Positions 19,989 to 30,813 of a stretch of DNA of 55,643 nucleotides are shown piece after piece. Below the pieces are notes generated by a model. The model saw only the letters and a list, made by a program, of their open reading frames with translations. It was not told the DNA's origin and did no database searches. Position 1 is the first letter of the stretch. Each line of letters opens with the position of its first letter. Location: assembly GCA_022925895.1 (NCBI GenBank), contig JAKSYS010000405.1, forward strand, positions 1 through 55,643. Direction: 5' to 3'. The position numbers were made by a program, and so were the translations under genes. Source of the DNA: Fragilaria crotonensis (taxonomy: Eukaryota > Bacillariophyta > Fragilariophyceae > Fragilariales > Fragilariaceae).

Positions 19989-22290
19989 GGCAACCTGTCT
20001 GGAGGCCGAATCAACCAGTCAGCAAAGCTAACCTGTGTGCAGGGCTGATGAAGTATTTTTTTCGAGCAAGAAATTTTGTGTGCACGCAGAAACAGAGAAC
20101 TCTACTTGTTTTCACTCGACGTCAGCCGATTTGTGCCGTAGAAATTGGCCTTCTAATAATCCTGAACAACGACGAAAGGTACATCTCTCGGAGTCTAAGT
20201 AACTTCTGCTGGGTGTTCTCAAGCAGTAGAGTCCATATAGAATGTGCCACCTATAACTTGGATCACACTACGGGATGATACGCAGCGTTTTCGTAGTACG
20301 CACTTAAATCTAACGAATAGAGGTATGATGCTGTAGTACGTAGCGTACAATGTTATGCAGAAAGTGTGCTGTGCACCTGGTATTGCACCTTTATCTAGTG
20401 CGTATCGTAGCCAGTGTATCAGGGCGTGACCATCCCGCTTTTTAATCTAAGCTCCAAGGGCGTATAACCGTTTAATGGGTGGAGAGGGTACAAGTTGATG
20501 AAAGTGTTCCAGATGTTACTTTTCCTACTCTCATAACTGTCACAGTCAAAGACCATAGGTGCCTAGAAAAAACACCATTTGTTTGGAAGATCTCAATGAA
20601 CTAGGTGAATCGGTGGAACAGATGGCCAGCTGTTGACACCAAAAACAGCTAGGAAAGAGAATGGAGGATTATTACTACTTCCAGCAGAAGAGTGCTCCCA
20701 GAGGCAGGAATGGTGCAATGAATGCAAAAAGGCAGCCTTCTGGAATTACAGAGTACTTGCTGATTTTGAAATGTTTTTCATGAGAAGCAAGTACAAGTGG
20801 AAGTTTTGATAAATGGCAGACAAATGGCTCTCATGTGCGCAAAAACAATGGCAGAACTAACTACTAGAATTGGACATTTTCTCTGGTGAAAGTACCACGA
20901 TTTAGGATTACCGTAGAAGTAGATGTCCTCACGCTTCATGTTCCAAAGGTGACAATGCTGCTGAGGATGCGTATTCTGACACTGATACAAGAAAAAGAGG
21001 GCCTGTAGCAGTATTCATATCCTCCTGCTGTGGCTGAACTCTGACAAAATGCTGGGGATTTTTACATCACGACTGAAATGATTGCTTTTCCTTGTATGTA
21101 CGTACTAGTTCTTGATGCGGATGAGAAGTGTGACATGTGCAAAGCAAGGCAGACAAAGAAAAAAGCATGAACAGTGGGTTTATCTTGGTAAAAAGGAGTA
21201 AGCCCATGCTGCAAGTAAGCAGAGACAGCAAAGCAGCTTCTCCAAGGTCTCCCTTTTACCTTTTAGGGGGAAATGCTGACACAGCAAGTCAGAAATGCAA
21301 CAAAATCAGGCATCCAATATATTGAAGGGAGTTGAAGTTTCAACAGTGAATTGCAAGAAGACAATGGCTGTACTGAACATTCAAGCCAAAAGTGATGTCT
21401 TGATGGAGTTTGCGATACTGCCTCTTGGAACTTAAGGATCAAACAGATACAGATACAATGTTTCCTGTAGTGTGCAACCTAACCCTGTGCGTTGTGGAGC
21501 ACTAACTACAGTGTACGTTGCTTTGCCACTGCTGCTGGTAACCTGCTGGTAACATAGGAGAAGACAATGCTGCTACCTACTAATGTCAATAGTCAAGACA
21601 GGGGAAAAACAAGCCATCGGTGACTGCAAATCTTCTTCTCCATTTGTAGTAGCTGATTTCAATAAGGATGCCTTTGATGTGGAGTGACAAGAAGACATGA
21701 TGTGATTTATTAGAGTGCAAGGTGTAGCTGCAAGTACTAGTGTACTAAATCGTGAAACTGCAATCAATACACCAACTTCTTTTGAAATTGTGCTGTTTAT
21801 TACTAGATAGAATACATTAATATGTTCCTCAGAAATGCTATGTGAAAATGTGTTTTGTTGCTTCTTGTGCTCTGCTTAGAAAACCCCTAAAACTGAAATC
21901 CTTCAATACCCTTACCAATGCAGCCCTAACAGCGGGCGTCTTGTTGCTGTTTCAATCCCATGGTTTTTGCTAAGGCATTTTGAGTTCTTTGCCATGCAGC
22001 CATGCACCAGCCATGCACGCGTAACTCCTGAATCAATTCGTTCAGATACACACCTACTACTGGTACCGGCTACCGGCAGTATAGAGTATCGAGTAAAGAA
22101 AATACGGTACTCCAGTACGTCGTACGTTGTTCGCTTCAAGTACCGGAGCAACAGTACAAGTACTTATGATAGCCACACTATATCGGTAGGTGTATGGTCA
22201 CGATGTCATACTTCAGAGAGTGTACCTGTAGTAGTGCATATACCTGTCATCGTAAAAGTTGAAACGTGCAAGTTGAAATACTCGTACTAG
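19989..22290. other. intergenic region, no gene seen
   Basis: Upstream of the Cache protein gene. Frames are short and broken. The part 20570-21890 has an A/G-rich, codon-like texture on the plus strand but frequent stops, so it may be a decayed mobile element. At 20451-20468 the string TCCAAGGGCGTATAACC nearly equals one inside the left end of the Harbinger-like element at 35825. From 22060 to 22320 GTAC-containing palindromes are dense. Confidence 0.45.
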
Positions 22291-22319
22291 TACTGTGTTT
22301 GGGTGTATTTTTAGGAGTA

Positions 22320-22600
22320 CTTGCGCTACTACCGGTAGTAGCACGTCGGATCCAACGCGTTTGGTGCCCTCGGCCCTCGGGGCGACGAGATCTTCATTAC
22401 CTTCTTTGGCGCCTACAAGAGCTAGAGCGTTGTGTGGCGTTCCGACAAAGATACCCTCGGAATGCCTTCAAGTTCTATCGTTCCCACTAGAATGGCGAGT
22501 GTTCGGCCATCTAGCATTCCCTCTAGGAGGCCTTCTAACTCATTGTTGCCTTCTGGAAAGCCAATCTTTGCTCCCTCAAGGGATCCTTCTCGAATCGATC
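22320..22600 (+). pseudogene. fragment of a Pro/Ser (PSxxPS) repeat protein, frameshifted
   Basis: In two plus-strand frames this short stretch reads as a Pro-Ser repeat of the type found in many diatom secreted or cell-wall proteins. The first part (about 22325-22450) reads ...LVPSALGATRSSLPSLAPT. After a frameshift the second (about 22462-22590) continues MPSSSIVPTRMASVRPSSIPS. Neither end has a plausible gene border, signal peptide or continuation. It is best read as a remnant or misassembled scrap of a PS-rich repeat gene. Confidence 0.5.
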
Positions 22601-22822
22601 GCAGTTTTGATGCGACGCGACGCGACGCCAAAAATGCTTTAAAAACGAGCTCTCCCGTCGATCATTTCGTCATCCGAAACTTTACGTTTCTTCCCTTGCC
22701 TGTGGCTTCTCGAATGCCATCACGATCGCAGTTTTGATGCGGCGCCAAAAATGCATCAACAAAACCGCTTTGCCGTCGATCATTTCCTCGCCCGAAACGT
22801 TACTTTCTTCCCTTGATGGTGT
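22596..22822. repeat. 127-bp tandem duplication
   Basis: The string CGATCGCAGTTTTGATGCG starts at 22596 and again at 22723. Both are followed by GCGCC/GACGCC, AAAAATGC, a CCGTCGATCATTTC block and CGAAAC/GTTAC...TTTCTTCCCTTG. The two units differ by several substitutions and a few indels, including extra GACGC units in the first. No coding role is apparent. Confidence 0.75.
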
Positions 22823-23549
22823 CTGAGGCAAAATAATGACGATCTGTTGTTTGAATCTCTACGGGTTGTTGTCATCAATACTTCCAATACGGTGTGTTTT
22901 AATCGTTTGATCACTCGTCGCCATGCAACTACGTTCAGCTTGAACCGTCAACACCAACGTTGCGGAGTGAACGCGGCGAGTGAACCCAACTTGAACGAGC
23001 CCCATCTTGACGACCGAGGCATGTTTCTGAATCGAAGCGCCCCTCGCCATGACCCAGGTATAGAAGTTTGTGGGGCAGCGTGCTTTAGCTGCAAAGTTCA
23101 CATGGTATTGAGGTTGCTGATCTCGAATCCGAACTATGCTTTCCTCACCCTCGATGGCGGCTGACATTCCATACTGCGTTCGATCGAACTTCAATCCGGA
23201 AACGACAACAGTTGATCGGAGCGGCAATCAACCGGCAGAAGCCATTCTACTACAAGCTGCACACCCCATACCGTTCGTAGTGACCATGCAACACGAAGAA
23301 ATCTCCACAGGTATCAAGTTCTACATTCGATGGTAATGATGACAGATATGTTGCTCATCCTAGGCATTCAGTTGGAGCCAAGCTAAGAGCCAGTGGACAT
23401 CCTTGGTTGAGCATTTAGAAAAAGTCGGTCCTCTCACTTTTCCTGCAAGACATTCGTTATGACTCATTTTAGCCTTTCATTCTAGTAAGCTTTAATTATT
23501 CCCTTTAGGTAGCAGCCTGTCGAAGCACTTCCGAACAACCCTGGCGCTA
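22823..23549. other. intergenic region, no confident gene
   Basis: A 122-codon minus-strand frame (23227-22859) and opposing plus-strand frames are present, but none has recognisable domains or a supporting context. The sequence has balanced codon-like composition, so a small orphan gene is possible but not supported. Confidence 0.3.
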
Positions 23550-24044
23550 TCAATCCCCATGTTCCGTCGAACCGAAATCACAATGTGCAATAGTAAGTGA
23601 CTCCTCTGAGTCAACGCTATCATTCGTTTCTATCCCGCTCTCGTCAGTAACTTCGTTCAGCTCCAAATTGCATTCAGGTACGGACAAAGTCAAGACTTGG
23701 TTCTTAAGGTCGGCCGTGAGCCTGTTCTTGTCGACGGAATCATCGACGTAAAAGGTTTGCTGGAATTTATAGCGTTTCCGTGCTGTTTTGTCTGTCGAGA
23801 TGTAGCTTCGTGTTCCGGTGATGGTTAATCTATTGCAGTTTAGATTCACGTTCAGGTCTCTCTGTCGGAGTCCAGGTAGCGCAATCGCTAGTTGAAAAAC
23901 ATTATCCTTCTTGATCGCCATGTATGTTGACTCTCTTACAGATTGGAATTCTGATCGCCGTTCTGAAGTAGGAAAGCGACCGCCTGAGTCTTTTCGAAAC
24001 ACAACCCCCTCGAAGAGAAACGGGCTGTAGGGCGAAAGACTCAT
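23550..24044 (-). CDS. divergent HSP20-like protein
   Basis: 164 residues from ATG 24044. The middle part (~40-125) is an alpha-crystallin-like domain: FQLAIALPGLRQRDLNVNLN corresponds to the sHSP 'v-D-x-PG' region, LTITGTRSY to the next strand pair, KFQQTFYVDDSVDKNRLTADL to the RSF-x-LP region, and VLTLSVPE to the end of the domain. The usual Gly of the G-V-L signature is replaced (KNQVLTL), and no I-x-I motif follows; instead there is an acidic, Ser/Glu-rich tail. It may be an HSP20 or a CS/p23-like domain protein. It lies about 10 kb away from the main HSP20 cluster and is the most diverged member. Confidence 0.65.
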   Translation of the reverse strand: MSLSPYSPFLFEGVVFRKDSGGRFPTSERRSEFQSVRESTYMAIKKDNVFQLAIALPGLRQRDLNVNLNCNRLTITGTRSYISTDKTARKRYKFQQTFYVDDSVDKNRLTADLKNQVLTLSVPECNLELNEVTDESGIETNDSVDSEESLTIAHCDFGSTEHGD

Positions 24045-25511
24045 CGCTTTTCCGTTGTCGTTGTTTTGTCAACAGAAGCACTCAAAAATGTTTTGTCTAC
24101 CAGAGAAATGAATCTTGTGTGTCAGGCGATTTGTGTATGTTGTTGATGTTTCATCGCTTTTCAAAATGTGAGAGCACCGTGCTGCTTATGTCAGTTGGGC
24201 CGTTGGACGATCGCGGGACAACTTTGTTTGAAGGGCTTCAAACCAGACATAAATCCTGTCTTTTTCGATGTTCGTCCAGACAATTGAAGCGTTGAGCCGC
24301 ATTCGCTAAAAATCCTAGTCAAAATTATTCTGGAATACAGTGCAAACGTTTAGAAAACGCATACTCCGAGTACAGCTCTTCACACCCACACTCTCCGTAC
24401 ACCAGATTACTATTTGTTGCGTGAACGGAGTAATCTAGTAATCTACAGTACTCGGATTACAGTACAAAGTTCGGAGCAGTTGCACCTGTGTTTAGCGATC
24501 TGCGCTTGTATGTTGTATGCACGACTATCATAGTCGGTACAAGTAGCGTACTGGTACCAGGTGACGGAGATGACGTACGAGAAAACGTTCACACAGTCTT
24601 TAGTCCTGCGCCGTTACTGAATTTTAACTTCATTTTGAACTTTGGGAACTGCTCAAACGCACGACTGGTTTTCACTTGTTTTTAGTTCGTAGGGGGGACC
24701 ATTCAGCCCTCGACGCTAGAAGGCGAGTTTCCAATCTTGATCTTCGAGTCCAGACTCACTTATAAGACCACCCTAACAGGATCGACAAGCTAGATTCTGA
24801 CACCTACCGGTAGTGCCGGGATTCGTAGTTTAGGAGGCGACGTCCTGGTTTGCGACTTAAGATAGATAGCGTCTACTAGGATATAAACCACTATTTCAAC
24901 CGAGATCTCAGGGCAAGGGCAGTGGACGACGACATTAACTTGGAATCAACTGCAACTACTATTGTCAACAAAGTCAGCGACTAAAGTCCAAGACAGCGTG
25001 TGCGTGCTCTGACGTGAGGTGGAACTGAACCGTTTCGGTCCATTTAGGGCGAGGAACTGCCTTTCGGGCTAAACACCTCCATGATCCCTGTTGCCTGGCG
25101 CTGAAATACGAAAACATGAAAAAGACTCTTCACCATTCGTGGCTAGCTGCGCAGAAGTGAACATGGTCGTTCCCGTCGTCGGTGTGTCGCTAAACCGCAA
25201 GAAACAGAAACATGAGCTGACCGGGACCAACGTACCTGGTACTGAGGCCACAACTATTGTTGGCACATCAAGAAGTTCAGATCTCTAATAAAAAATCAAA
25301 TAGCGGGGAACGTGCGCGATCTTTCTAACACATAAGATATGGCGACGGATTTTGTACACTTCCTGTACGTGTTAGGCGATAAATGTATTACAAGTACTGT
25401 GCAAGAATCAACTCTGTGTTTGCTCTGCATTCCTAGTACTGTAGACGTTGGACTTCTGTGTACAGTACTGGCCTTACCCGAACGAAGTATGAATTGTTTT
25501 CTTGCAGAGGG
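24045..25511. other. intergenic region, no gene seen
   Basis: No long frame with coding character on either strand. GTAC and AGTACT palindromes recur around 24350-24560 and 25380-25480. It contains the presumed promoter of the divergent HSP20-like gene at its left end. Confidence 0.45.
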
Positions 25512-25985
25512 TGCACAGTGCACAGCAGTGCATGACATCGGGGCCCGTTAGCCGCAGCCGGCCGGAAACCGTGGGCCGGCCGTGATTTCGGGCGGCTGCG
25601 GTCCGTGTATTTAGGTCCCGGCCGGTTCCGGCCGGCTCCGGTCGATTCCTATCACTGTTCGGCCCATCGCGGGTCAAGGGCAGATCACCTGTCATTTTTC
25701 ACGGTTACGGTGGTTGGTGATTACGTACTGTTAGTAAAGTACTGTGTACTAGGTTTCTACTACGTACTGTACTTCCGTGCGACTGCGGCCGGGTACGGGT
25801 ACGGGCAGTGACAGTCCTGCAGCGGCCCAGCGCGGGCAGGGACTGTCGGACTGCGGACGGGTACGGCCGGGCCAACGTATCGGCATACGGCCGGCTGCGG
25901 CCATAAGCCTCTGCGAAAAATCGGCCGGCTGCGGGTTCGGGTATCGTTTTTATCTCAGATGTCATGCACTGGTGCACAGGTGCAC
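25512..25985. repeat. GC-rich inverted-repeat element (MITE-like)
   Basis: CAGTGCATGACATC at 25526-25539 is repeated in inverted orientation at 25958-25971, and CGCAGCCGGCCG at 25553-25564 is inverted at 25922-25933. The outer arms also share GTGCAC runs. The interior is rich in GGCCGG blocks at both sides with an AT-rich GTAC-containing centre (25690-25775). The GC-rich sides stand out sharply from the surrounding DNA. No ORF of note. It is probably a non-autonomous DNA element or a large cruciform-forming repeat; target duplication is unclear. Confidence 0.6.
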
Positions 25986-27009
25986 ATGTGCGAGGCATGG
26001 TAATTGTCACATGAGACATAACTGACGTTCGGGGTTCCAAGTCATTAGATCCGAGTCGAAACCACCTGAGTGACGATTTTTGACGTCAGCATGTGGAGTC
26101 CATACACAAAGATTGCGTAGAAAATTAACTCCACGCGTAGCTAATTGACGATGGGAATCTTACATTATGTGTGCATCACATTCCCGTTGCGATTGTTCTG
26201 TTGGCGTTAACGGCATGCACATGCACTCGAACGGATATGTTCCTACCTGGTGTGCATACCTGCGAGTGGTATACAAGTATGTCATACTCAACTCTACGCA
26301 CACGTCGTACACAAAGAGAGAATGATGTTCGTAACTTGTCATCAGGGTATTATACTATGCATACAGTACAAAATATTTCGAGTGGCCCATGGTATCATAT
26401 CATAGGTAATACCTGATACATACCCGAGTTCAAGATACGTCTTACTTCGAAGCCTACATTTGCTGTAAATCCACTAACTGTACTGGAGACTACGCAGGTC
26501 TACTTCCACTACTACACTGGAGTACTCAGGCTGCCTGGTACAGAACTCCGGCATTACCGTCGTGAGATTTGTCGATATGGAATTGATGCGATACCGGTGC
26601 TTGTACACCGGTGTTGGTGTCATCCTCCTCAGAAAAATGATAAGATTATCAATCAAAAGCAGAGAGCTTCAATCCCATTTCCACAAATAATGACTACAAT
26701 TACTACATGTTCTGTAAATGCACAGATTGGAAAGAAAAAAGAAGTGAACTATAGAGATATTACAAGCAGATTGTCAGCTGGGGTCCATTGTCCCAAATTA
26801 CATTTTATTGGAATTGTGAATCCAATTGTGTGCCGAATCCGGTTCCGTAGAAATGTACGTATCAGTATTCTTGTACAGGAAGGTCCGGCCCAAGCACGTT
26901 TCGCGATTAACTACTAGATGTAGCTTAAGGATGTGCGCGCCAGCCAATGACCGGCCGGCGTGATGAGAGCTTGTTATGATCTGTGTCGTTTCATTCGAGC
27001 TGGCAAGGT
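25986..27009. other. intergenic region, no gene seen
   Basis: Only short frames without coding signs. No recognisable RNA gene or repeat apart from scattered GTAC strings. Confidence 0.4.
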
Positions 27010-27285
27010 TCAGCAAATGTCAGCAGATTTCTTTTTCGTCAGCAAATGTCAGCAGATTTGCTTTTCGTCAGCAAACGTCAGCAAACTTGATTCTCGTCAG
27101 CAAACGTCAGAAGATGTCAGCATCACCGTAGCTTTTGTACTGGAAGAAACTCGTTTTCGTCATCATATGTCAGAAAATGTCAGCAGATTCGAATTTCGTC
27201 AGCAGACGTCAGCAAATTCGTTTTTTTGTCAGCGGATGTCAGCAGATCTGTCTTTTCGTCAGCAAGTGTCAGCAAAACGACGATG
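27010..27285. repeat. 29/30-bp minisatellite with GTCAGCA core
   Basis: Units begin CGTCAGCA at about 27037, 27066 and 27095 (29 bp apart), and again at 27197, 27227 and 27257 (30 bp apart). Each unit holds two GTCAGCA-like words. The array is interrupted at about 27115-27170 by degenerate sequence. An ORF crosses it, but its product is just the repeat translated (CQQ/SKCQQ-type), so I treat it as non-coding. Confidence 0.85.
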
Positions 27286-28154
27286 ACGCTGGCATAACCA
27301 GTTTAGCACCAGCCAGACACAGAACGGAAATGATTTTCGCCTCCGGCCAGCGTGAATTCGACCGTGATTCACGACTAAGCGTGTATTGCCGGACCTTCCA
27401 GGGACTCTCGTGGCTGTCAAATTTGAATATGGGCGCGGCTCAATGGCTCACACAAAGATTCAAACGGCACCTAATACAGTAGGTAGAACTCCATACAACG
27501 TGTGTATCCCTAGTATGACATTTCAATATTCAAGCTATATAAATAGAGGAATACATGTGCCCATATTTCAGTTTCATAACCGAAATTCCCTTGATGAAAC
27601 ATTCCGTGACATCTTGCTGACGTCAAAATTCGTCATCCTGGTGGTTTCGACCCTGATCTGCCACGAGGCGCGTCGAAGTGGAAGTTCTCATCAAAAAAGA
27701 TCACAGTTCCAATCCAAAGATCGCGTTCGAAGGTCATATGCATATAACAGTGCTGGGTCTACTCTGTACTCGCAGTACCAGGTAGTTCATTATATATATT
27801 TCATGCATATATATCATAGATGTACAATCAAGAAACAACGCCGAGGAGTGCGTCAGTACATGCTGGATTCGTGTGGGACGTTAATTTTCTAAGTGAAGGA
27901 CGTTGGGAAAGTACCTAAAGCAATCGCAAATACCTAAGTGATGTTTTTTGGTGGTGGATCAAATTTGTTATATACACGTATCCTACATGTCTTTTAAATG
28001 GCCATCCGATACTTCTGTTTGAGACGTATGAGGTACTAGTACCTGGTATGAGGCATGACATCTACTTGCGCACGCGAGGAAACTGTGCGATCAGTCATGT
28101 TCTTCTCACAACAGAACAAAAACTCAGCAAAGAGAAACGGTGAGAGGGAAAGCT
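27286..28154. other. intergenic region upstream of the LRR gene
   Basis: No gene is supported. A frame at 27386-27892 lacks recognisable features. The last ~100 bp contain an ATG (28055) in another frame than the LRR ORF, and a GGTGAGAG string at 28138-28145 resembles a 5' splice site, so a first exon for the LRR gene could lie here. Confidence 0.35.
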
Positions 28155-29597
28155 ATGAGCATGTGGTTGGCAAACACATCCCTGATGAGACCCTCTATTC
28201 CAGATTGGCTCGAAGACCTCTGTCAGCGCTTGACAGATAATGATCCAACGCTCACAACTCTTGAAATTTCGCATCAAAGAATTGATGACACATCTGTAAA
28301 ATACCTCAGTAAGGCGTTGAATGAGAACCGTACCGTCACAATTCTGATTATTTCACTTTTTAACGTGGTGGACGATGGGTCGTTCACGTTAGGTCAAGTT
28401 ATTAGCGCTAACCGACACATCAAGAAATTACAGTTCCGTGATCTTCACCACTCTCGCGAAGTAATTACACTTTTCGAGGCCGTCGGAAGGAATGACACCA
28501 TCGAAGAATTCTCGCTTCGCCACTGCCGGATATGCAGCCGAAGCGCTGAGTCGCTTGGGATTCTGGTGCGTCATCAACGCTCGATCAAGGAATTGCGTCT
28601 CGTGGACAGTGTCATACTTGGAGATACCTTGCACCCGTTGGCTGAGGGTCTTGTGACCAATAAGACATTGGAAAGACTATTTCTGGTGAACTGCGAAATT
28701 GGGGCGAAGGAGGCGAGCTTTCTAGGTTCCAGGGTGGCCCAGAGTACAACTCTGAAGGAGTTGCACCTCAGTGAAAACAATCTTGGTGACGATGGAGTTC
28801 TGAAATTGTGCAGCGGCATTCAGAGCAACTGCTCACTGACCACACTCGATCTCCGTTCGAACAATATCGGAAGCAAGGGAGCGTTGGCCCTTGAAACGTT
28901 GATTGTACGACACCGGTCACTTACTCATCTGTATGTAGGATGCAATCGGTTGGGCTGTGCCGGAGTAGCTTCCCTTGCAACAGGACTCGCTCAAAGTTCC
29001 AACATTCTTGTTCTGGATCTCAGTGACAATGGTATTGAGGCGTCAGGCGCGGAAGCGCTTGCCAGAACACTCTCCTTCAATCCGAAACTCCAGGATTTGA
29101 ACCTCTCATTCAATTTTCTGGGAGATCAAGGTGCGACTGCGATTTCCTCCGTCTTGGAAACCAACCACATTCTCCTTCGTCTGGGCCTACGTCGGAATCA
29201 TATTAGCAATGTGGGTGCCACAGCGATTGCACAGCTCCTCCCCTCCATGCGGGGCCTACGTGAGCTTGTCCTGACCAAGAATTTGATCGACTGTGACGGA
29301 GCGGCGTTGTTGCTGGCAGGATTGCGAACCAATATGGAACTTGAATACTTACACATTGAGGATTCCGATCTCTCTCAACCAATTCTAACTGAATTAGCCC
29401 ATTGGATTGGTCTTAACCAAGCGGGACGTCGGATCTTCCGAGAGACGAATCTGGATGTGGGACTGTGGGCGCAGGTATTGGCCAAAGTGAACAATGAACC
29501 CAACGTTCTGTTCCACTTCTTGACCGAGAAGCCTGAGTTCTTGCAGCTGAACATGAATAGAGGGATGTACCTTGTGAATGATTTGAGTCGCTTTTGA
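28155..29597 (+). CDS. leucine-rich-repeat (ribonuclease-inhibitor type) protein
   Basis: The frame is open from 28140 (GTG); the first ATGs are 28155 and 28161, giving about 480 residues. The body is a run of about ten to eleven RI-type LRRs of ~28 residues with the pattern L-x-x-L-x-L-x-x-N-x-(I/L)-G-x-x-G/A. Examples are LKELHLSENNLGDDG, LTTLDLRSNNIGSKG, ILVLDLSDNGIEASG and LQDLNLSFNFLGDQG. The C-terminus departs into a non-repeat capping region (~residues 410-480) with Trp and Leu. No signal peptide, NB-ARC or kinase domain is seen, so it is a cytosolic scaffold similar in architecture to NLRC3-like LRR proteins of diatoms, where such genes are numerous. It converges with the RAD51D-like gene 193 bp downstream. 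Confidence 0.85.
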   Translation: MSMWLANTSLMRPSIPDWLEDLCQRLTDNDPTLTTLEISHQRIDDTSVKYLSKALNENRTVTILIISLFNVVDDGSFTLGQVISANRHIKKLQFRDLHHSREVITLFEAVGRNDTIEEFSLRHCRICSRSAESLGILVRHQRSIKELRLVDSVILGDTLHPLAEGLVTNKTLERLFLVNCEIGAKEASFLGSRVAQSTTLKELHLSENNLGDDGVLKLCSGIQSNCSLTTLDLRSNNIGSKGALALETLIVRHRSLTHLYVGCNRLGCAGVASLATGLAQSSNILVLDLSDNGIEASGAEALARTLSFNPKLQDLNLSFNFLGDQGATAISSVLETNHILLRLGLRRNHISNVGATAIAQLLPSMRGLRELVLTKNLIDCDGAALLLAGLRTNMELEYLHIEDSDLSQPILTELAHWIGLNQAGRRIFRETNLDVGLWAQVLAKVNNEPNVLFHFLTEKPEFLQLNMNRGMYLVNDLSRF

Positions 29598-29790
29598 ACA
29601 TCTCGGAAGCGTTCTTGTGTCGAGTGAGAATTGTGGAACTCGTGTGAGGGACGTGTCAGTGTCCAATTTATTTTTACATAATACTATATGGTATAGCGCT
29701 AATCCTTGCGTTGCAACTACTCGAGTATTTGTCAAACTGCAAATCAGCGTCCTTCCTAGATTATTCATGCAAGTCATGCTCGACATACTA

Positions 29791-30813
29791 TTAGCATGGT
29801 TCGACGTGCTGCTCCTGAATCCCATGCGCAGAAATGGCGAAATGCGTTGTCTCCACTGGCCTGTGAGAATTGCGACGCAACGTCGCTTCGACTTTGGGTC
29901 CCTTGGCAGCAAGCCGAAGGTGTGTTTCGGGGACTCGAGCCGACCATGTGGCACCCAATGCCGAGTCTCCAGATGCTGTTGTTCCATTTGTCATGACGAT
30001 GCGCACTTCTCCTGCTGTAGTGAGGTGGACGAGACGTTTGAGAGTCACACCAATTTGAGTCAACAGGTTCCAATCACTGCAGCCACCAAGACAACCTGAT
30101 GCTGAATCGAGTATCAAAAGTAATGATTTTGGTGAGTCGGCACAAGTGGTGGTGGATGATTCATTTTCCGCCACTTGATGCAAGGCTGTCAAAAGTTGAT
30201 GAGGTGTCGACAGCTGCATCAAGTTGATGTTCTCCAAGACATGTCGCTGTTGAATGCTATGCTGTGACGCAACCAATTGACGCAATCGTCGAGCGAGAGC
30301 GGATGGAGGTGTTGTGGTGGAAATGTACAATACTCGATGTTGCTGTTGCTGTTTCTCATGTTGTAACGAAGACACGGCAAGAGAAAGGCACAATTGTGTC
30401 TTTCCGGAAGCGGAAGGGCCTGTGATTTGGATCAGACGCGAGCTAGACAGCCAGGAACTAAGAATGGTGCATCCAGGAATCACGACTGAGGAGGCATGTC
30501 GTGTTTCAGAATGTCGCCAGTATTCCAAGGCAGTGAGAGATCCGGTGATCAGTCTTTTGTTGCCATCCTGTTTGTCATGTTCAAGTTGTTGTGCCGCGAT
30601 TCGCACTGTATCCGTCGATGTTTGTACTAGGATAGCGTCTGCCACATGTGCTCGAACTTGGTTCCAATAAGAAAGTGGAACCCTCAATTGACCAGCAGTT
30701 GAGGCGGGATCTCGGGCAAGTAAGGCAAGAGGTGTTAAAATCGGAGGTTGGACGTCGTCGCGGAGTTTCTGCAGCAATTCAGGAGCGACACGTAAAGACT
30801 GCAAAGTGGGCAT
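29791..30813 (-). CDS. RAD51D: RAD51 paralog, RAD51D-like recombination ATPase
   Basis: 340 residues from ATG 30813, close to the usual RAD51D length (~330). A small helical N-terminal region (~1-65) precedes the RecA core. Walker A is GPSASGKT (132-139), Walker B is LLLILD (231-236), and the later strand RIVMTNGTT matches the RecA-fold 'TNH' region. The segment SALGATWSARVPETHLRL followed by ATLRRNSHRP corresponds to the C-terminal RAD51-family block. RAD51D works in a paralog complex with RAD51C/XRCC2 to promote RAD51 filament formation in homologous repair. Assignment to RAD51D rather than XRCC2 or XRCC3 rests on the short N-terminal domain and C-terminal block, and is probable rather than certain. 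The gene is transcribed divergently from the dehydrogenase gene, 385 bp apart. Confidence 0.75.
   Translation of the reverse strand: MPTLQSLRVAPELLQKLRDDVQPPILTPLALLARDPASTAGQLRVPLSYWNQVRAHVADAILVQTSTDTVRIAAQQLEHDKQDGNKRLITGSLTALEYWRHSETRHASSVVIPGCTILSSWLSSSRLIQITGPSASGKTQLCLSLAVSSLQHEKQQQQHRVLYISTTTPPSALARRLRQLVASQHSIQQRHVLENINLMQLSTPHQLLTALHQVAENESSTTTCADSPKSLLLILDSASGCLGGCSDWNLLTQIGVTLKRLVHLTTAGEVRIVMTNGTTASGDSALGATWSARVPETHLRLAAKGPKVEATLRRNSHRPVETTHFAISAHGIQEQHVEPC

Noticed and set aside
22859-23227. 122-codon minus-strand frame
   Set aside because: No recognisable motif, overlapped by equally long frames on the other strand.
27010-27285. CRISPR-like array
   Set aside because: Units are contiguous, diverged and without unique spacers; the genome is eukaryotic.
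26960-27482. Open frames across the minisatellite (Cys/Gln/Ser repeats)
   Set aside because: The product is simply the translated 29/30-bp repeat; no start context, domain or supporting neighbour.
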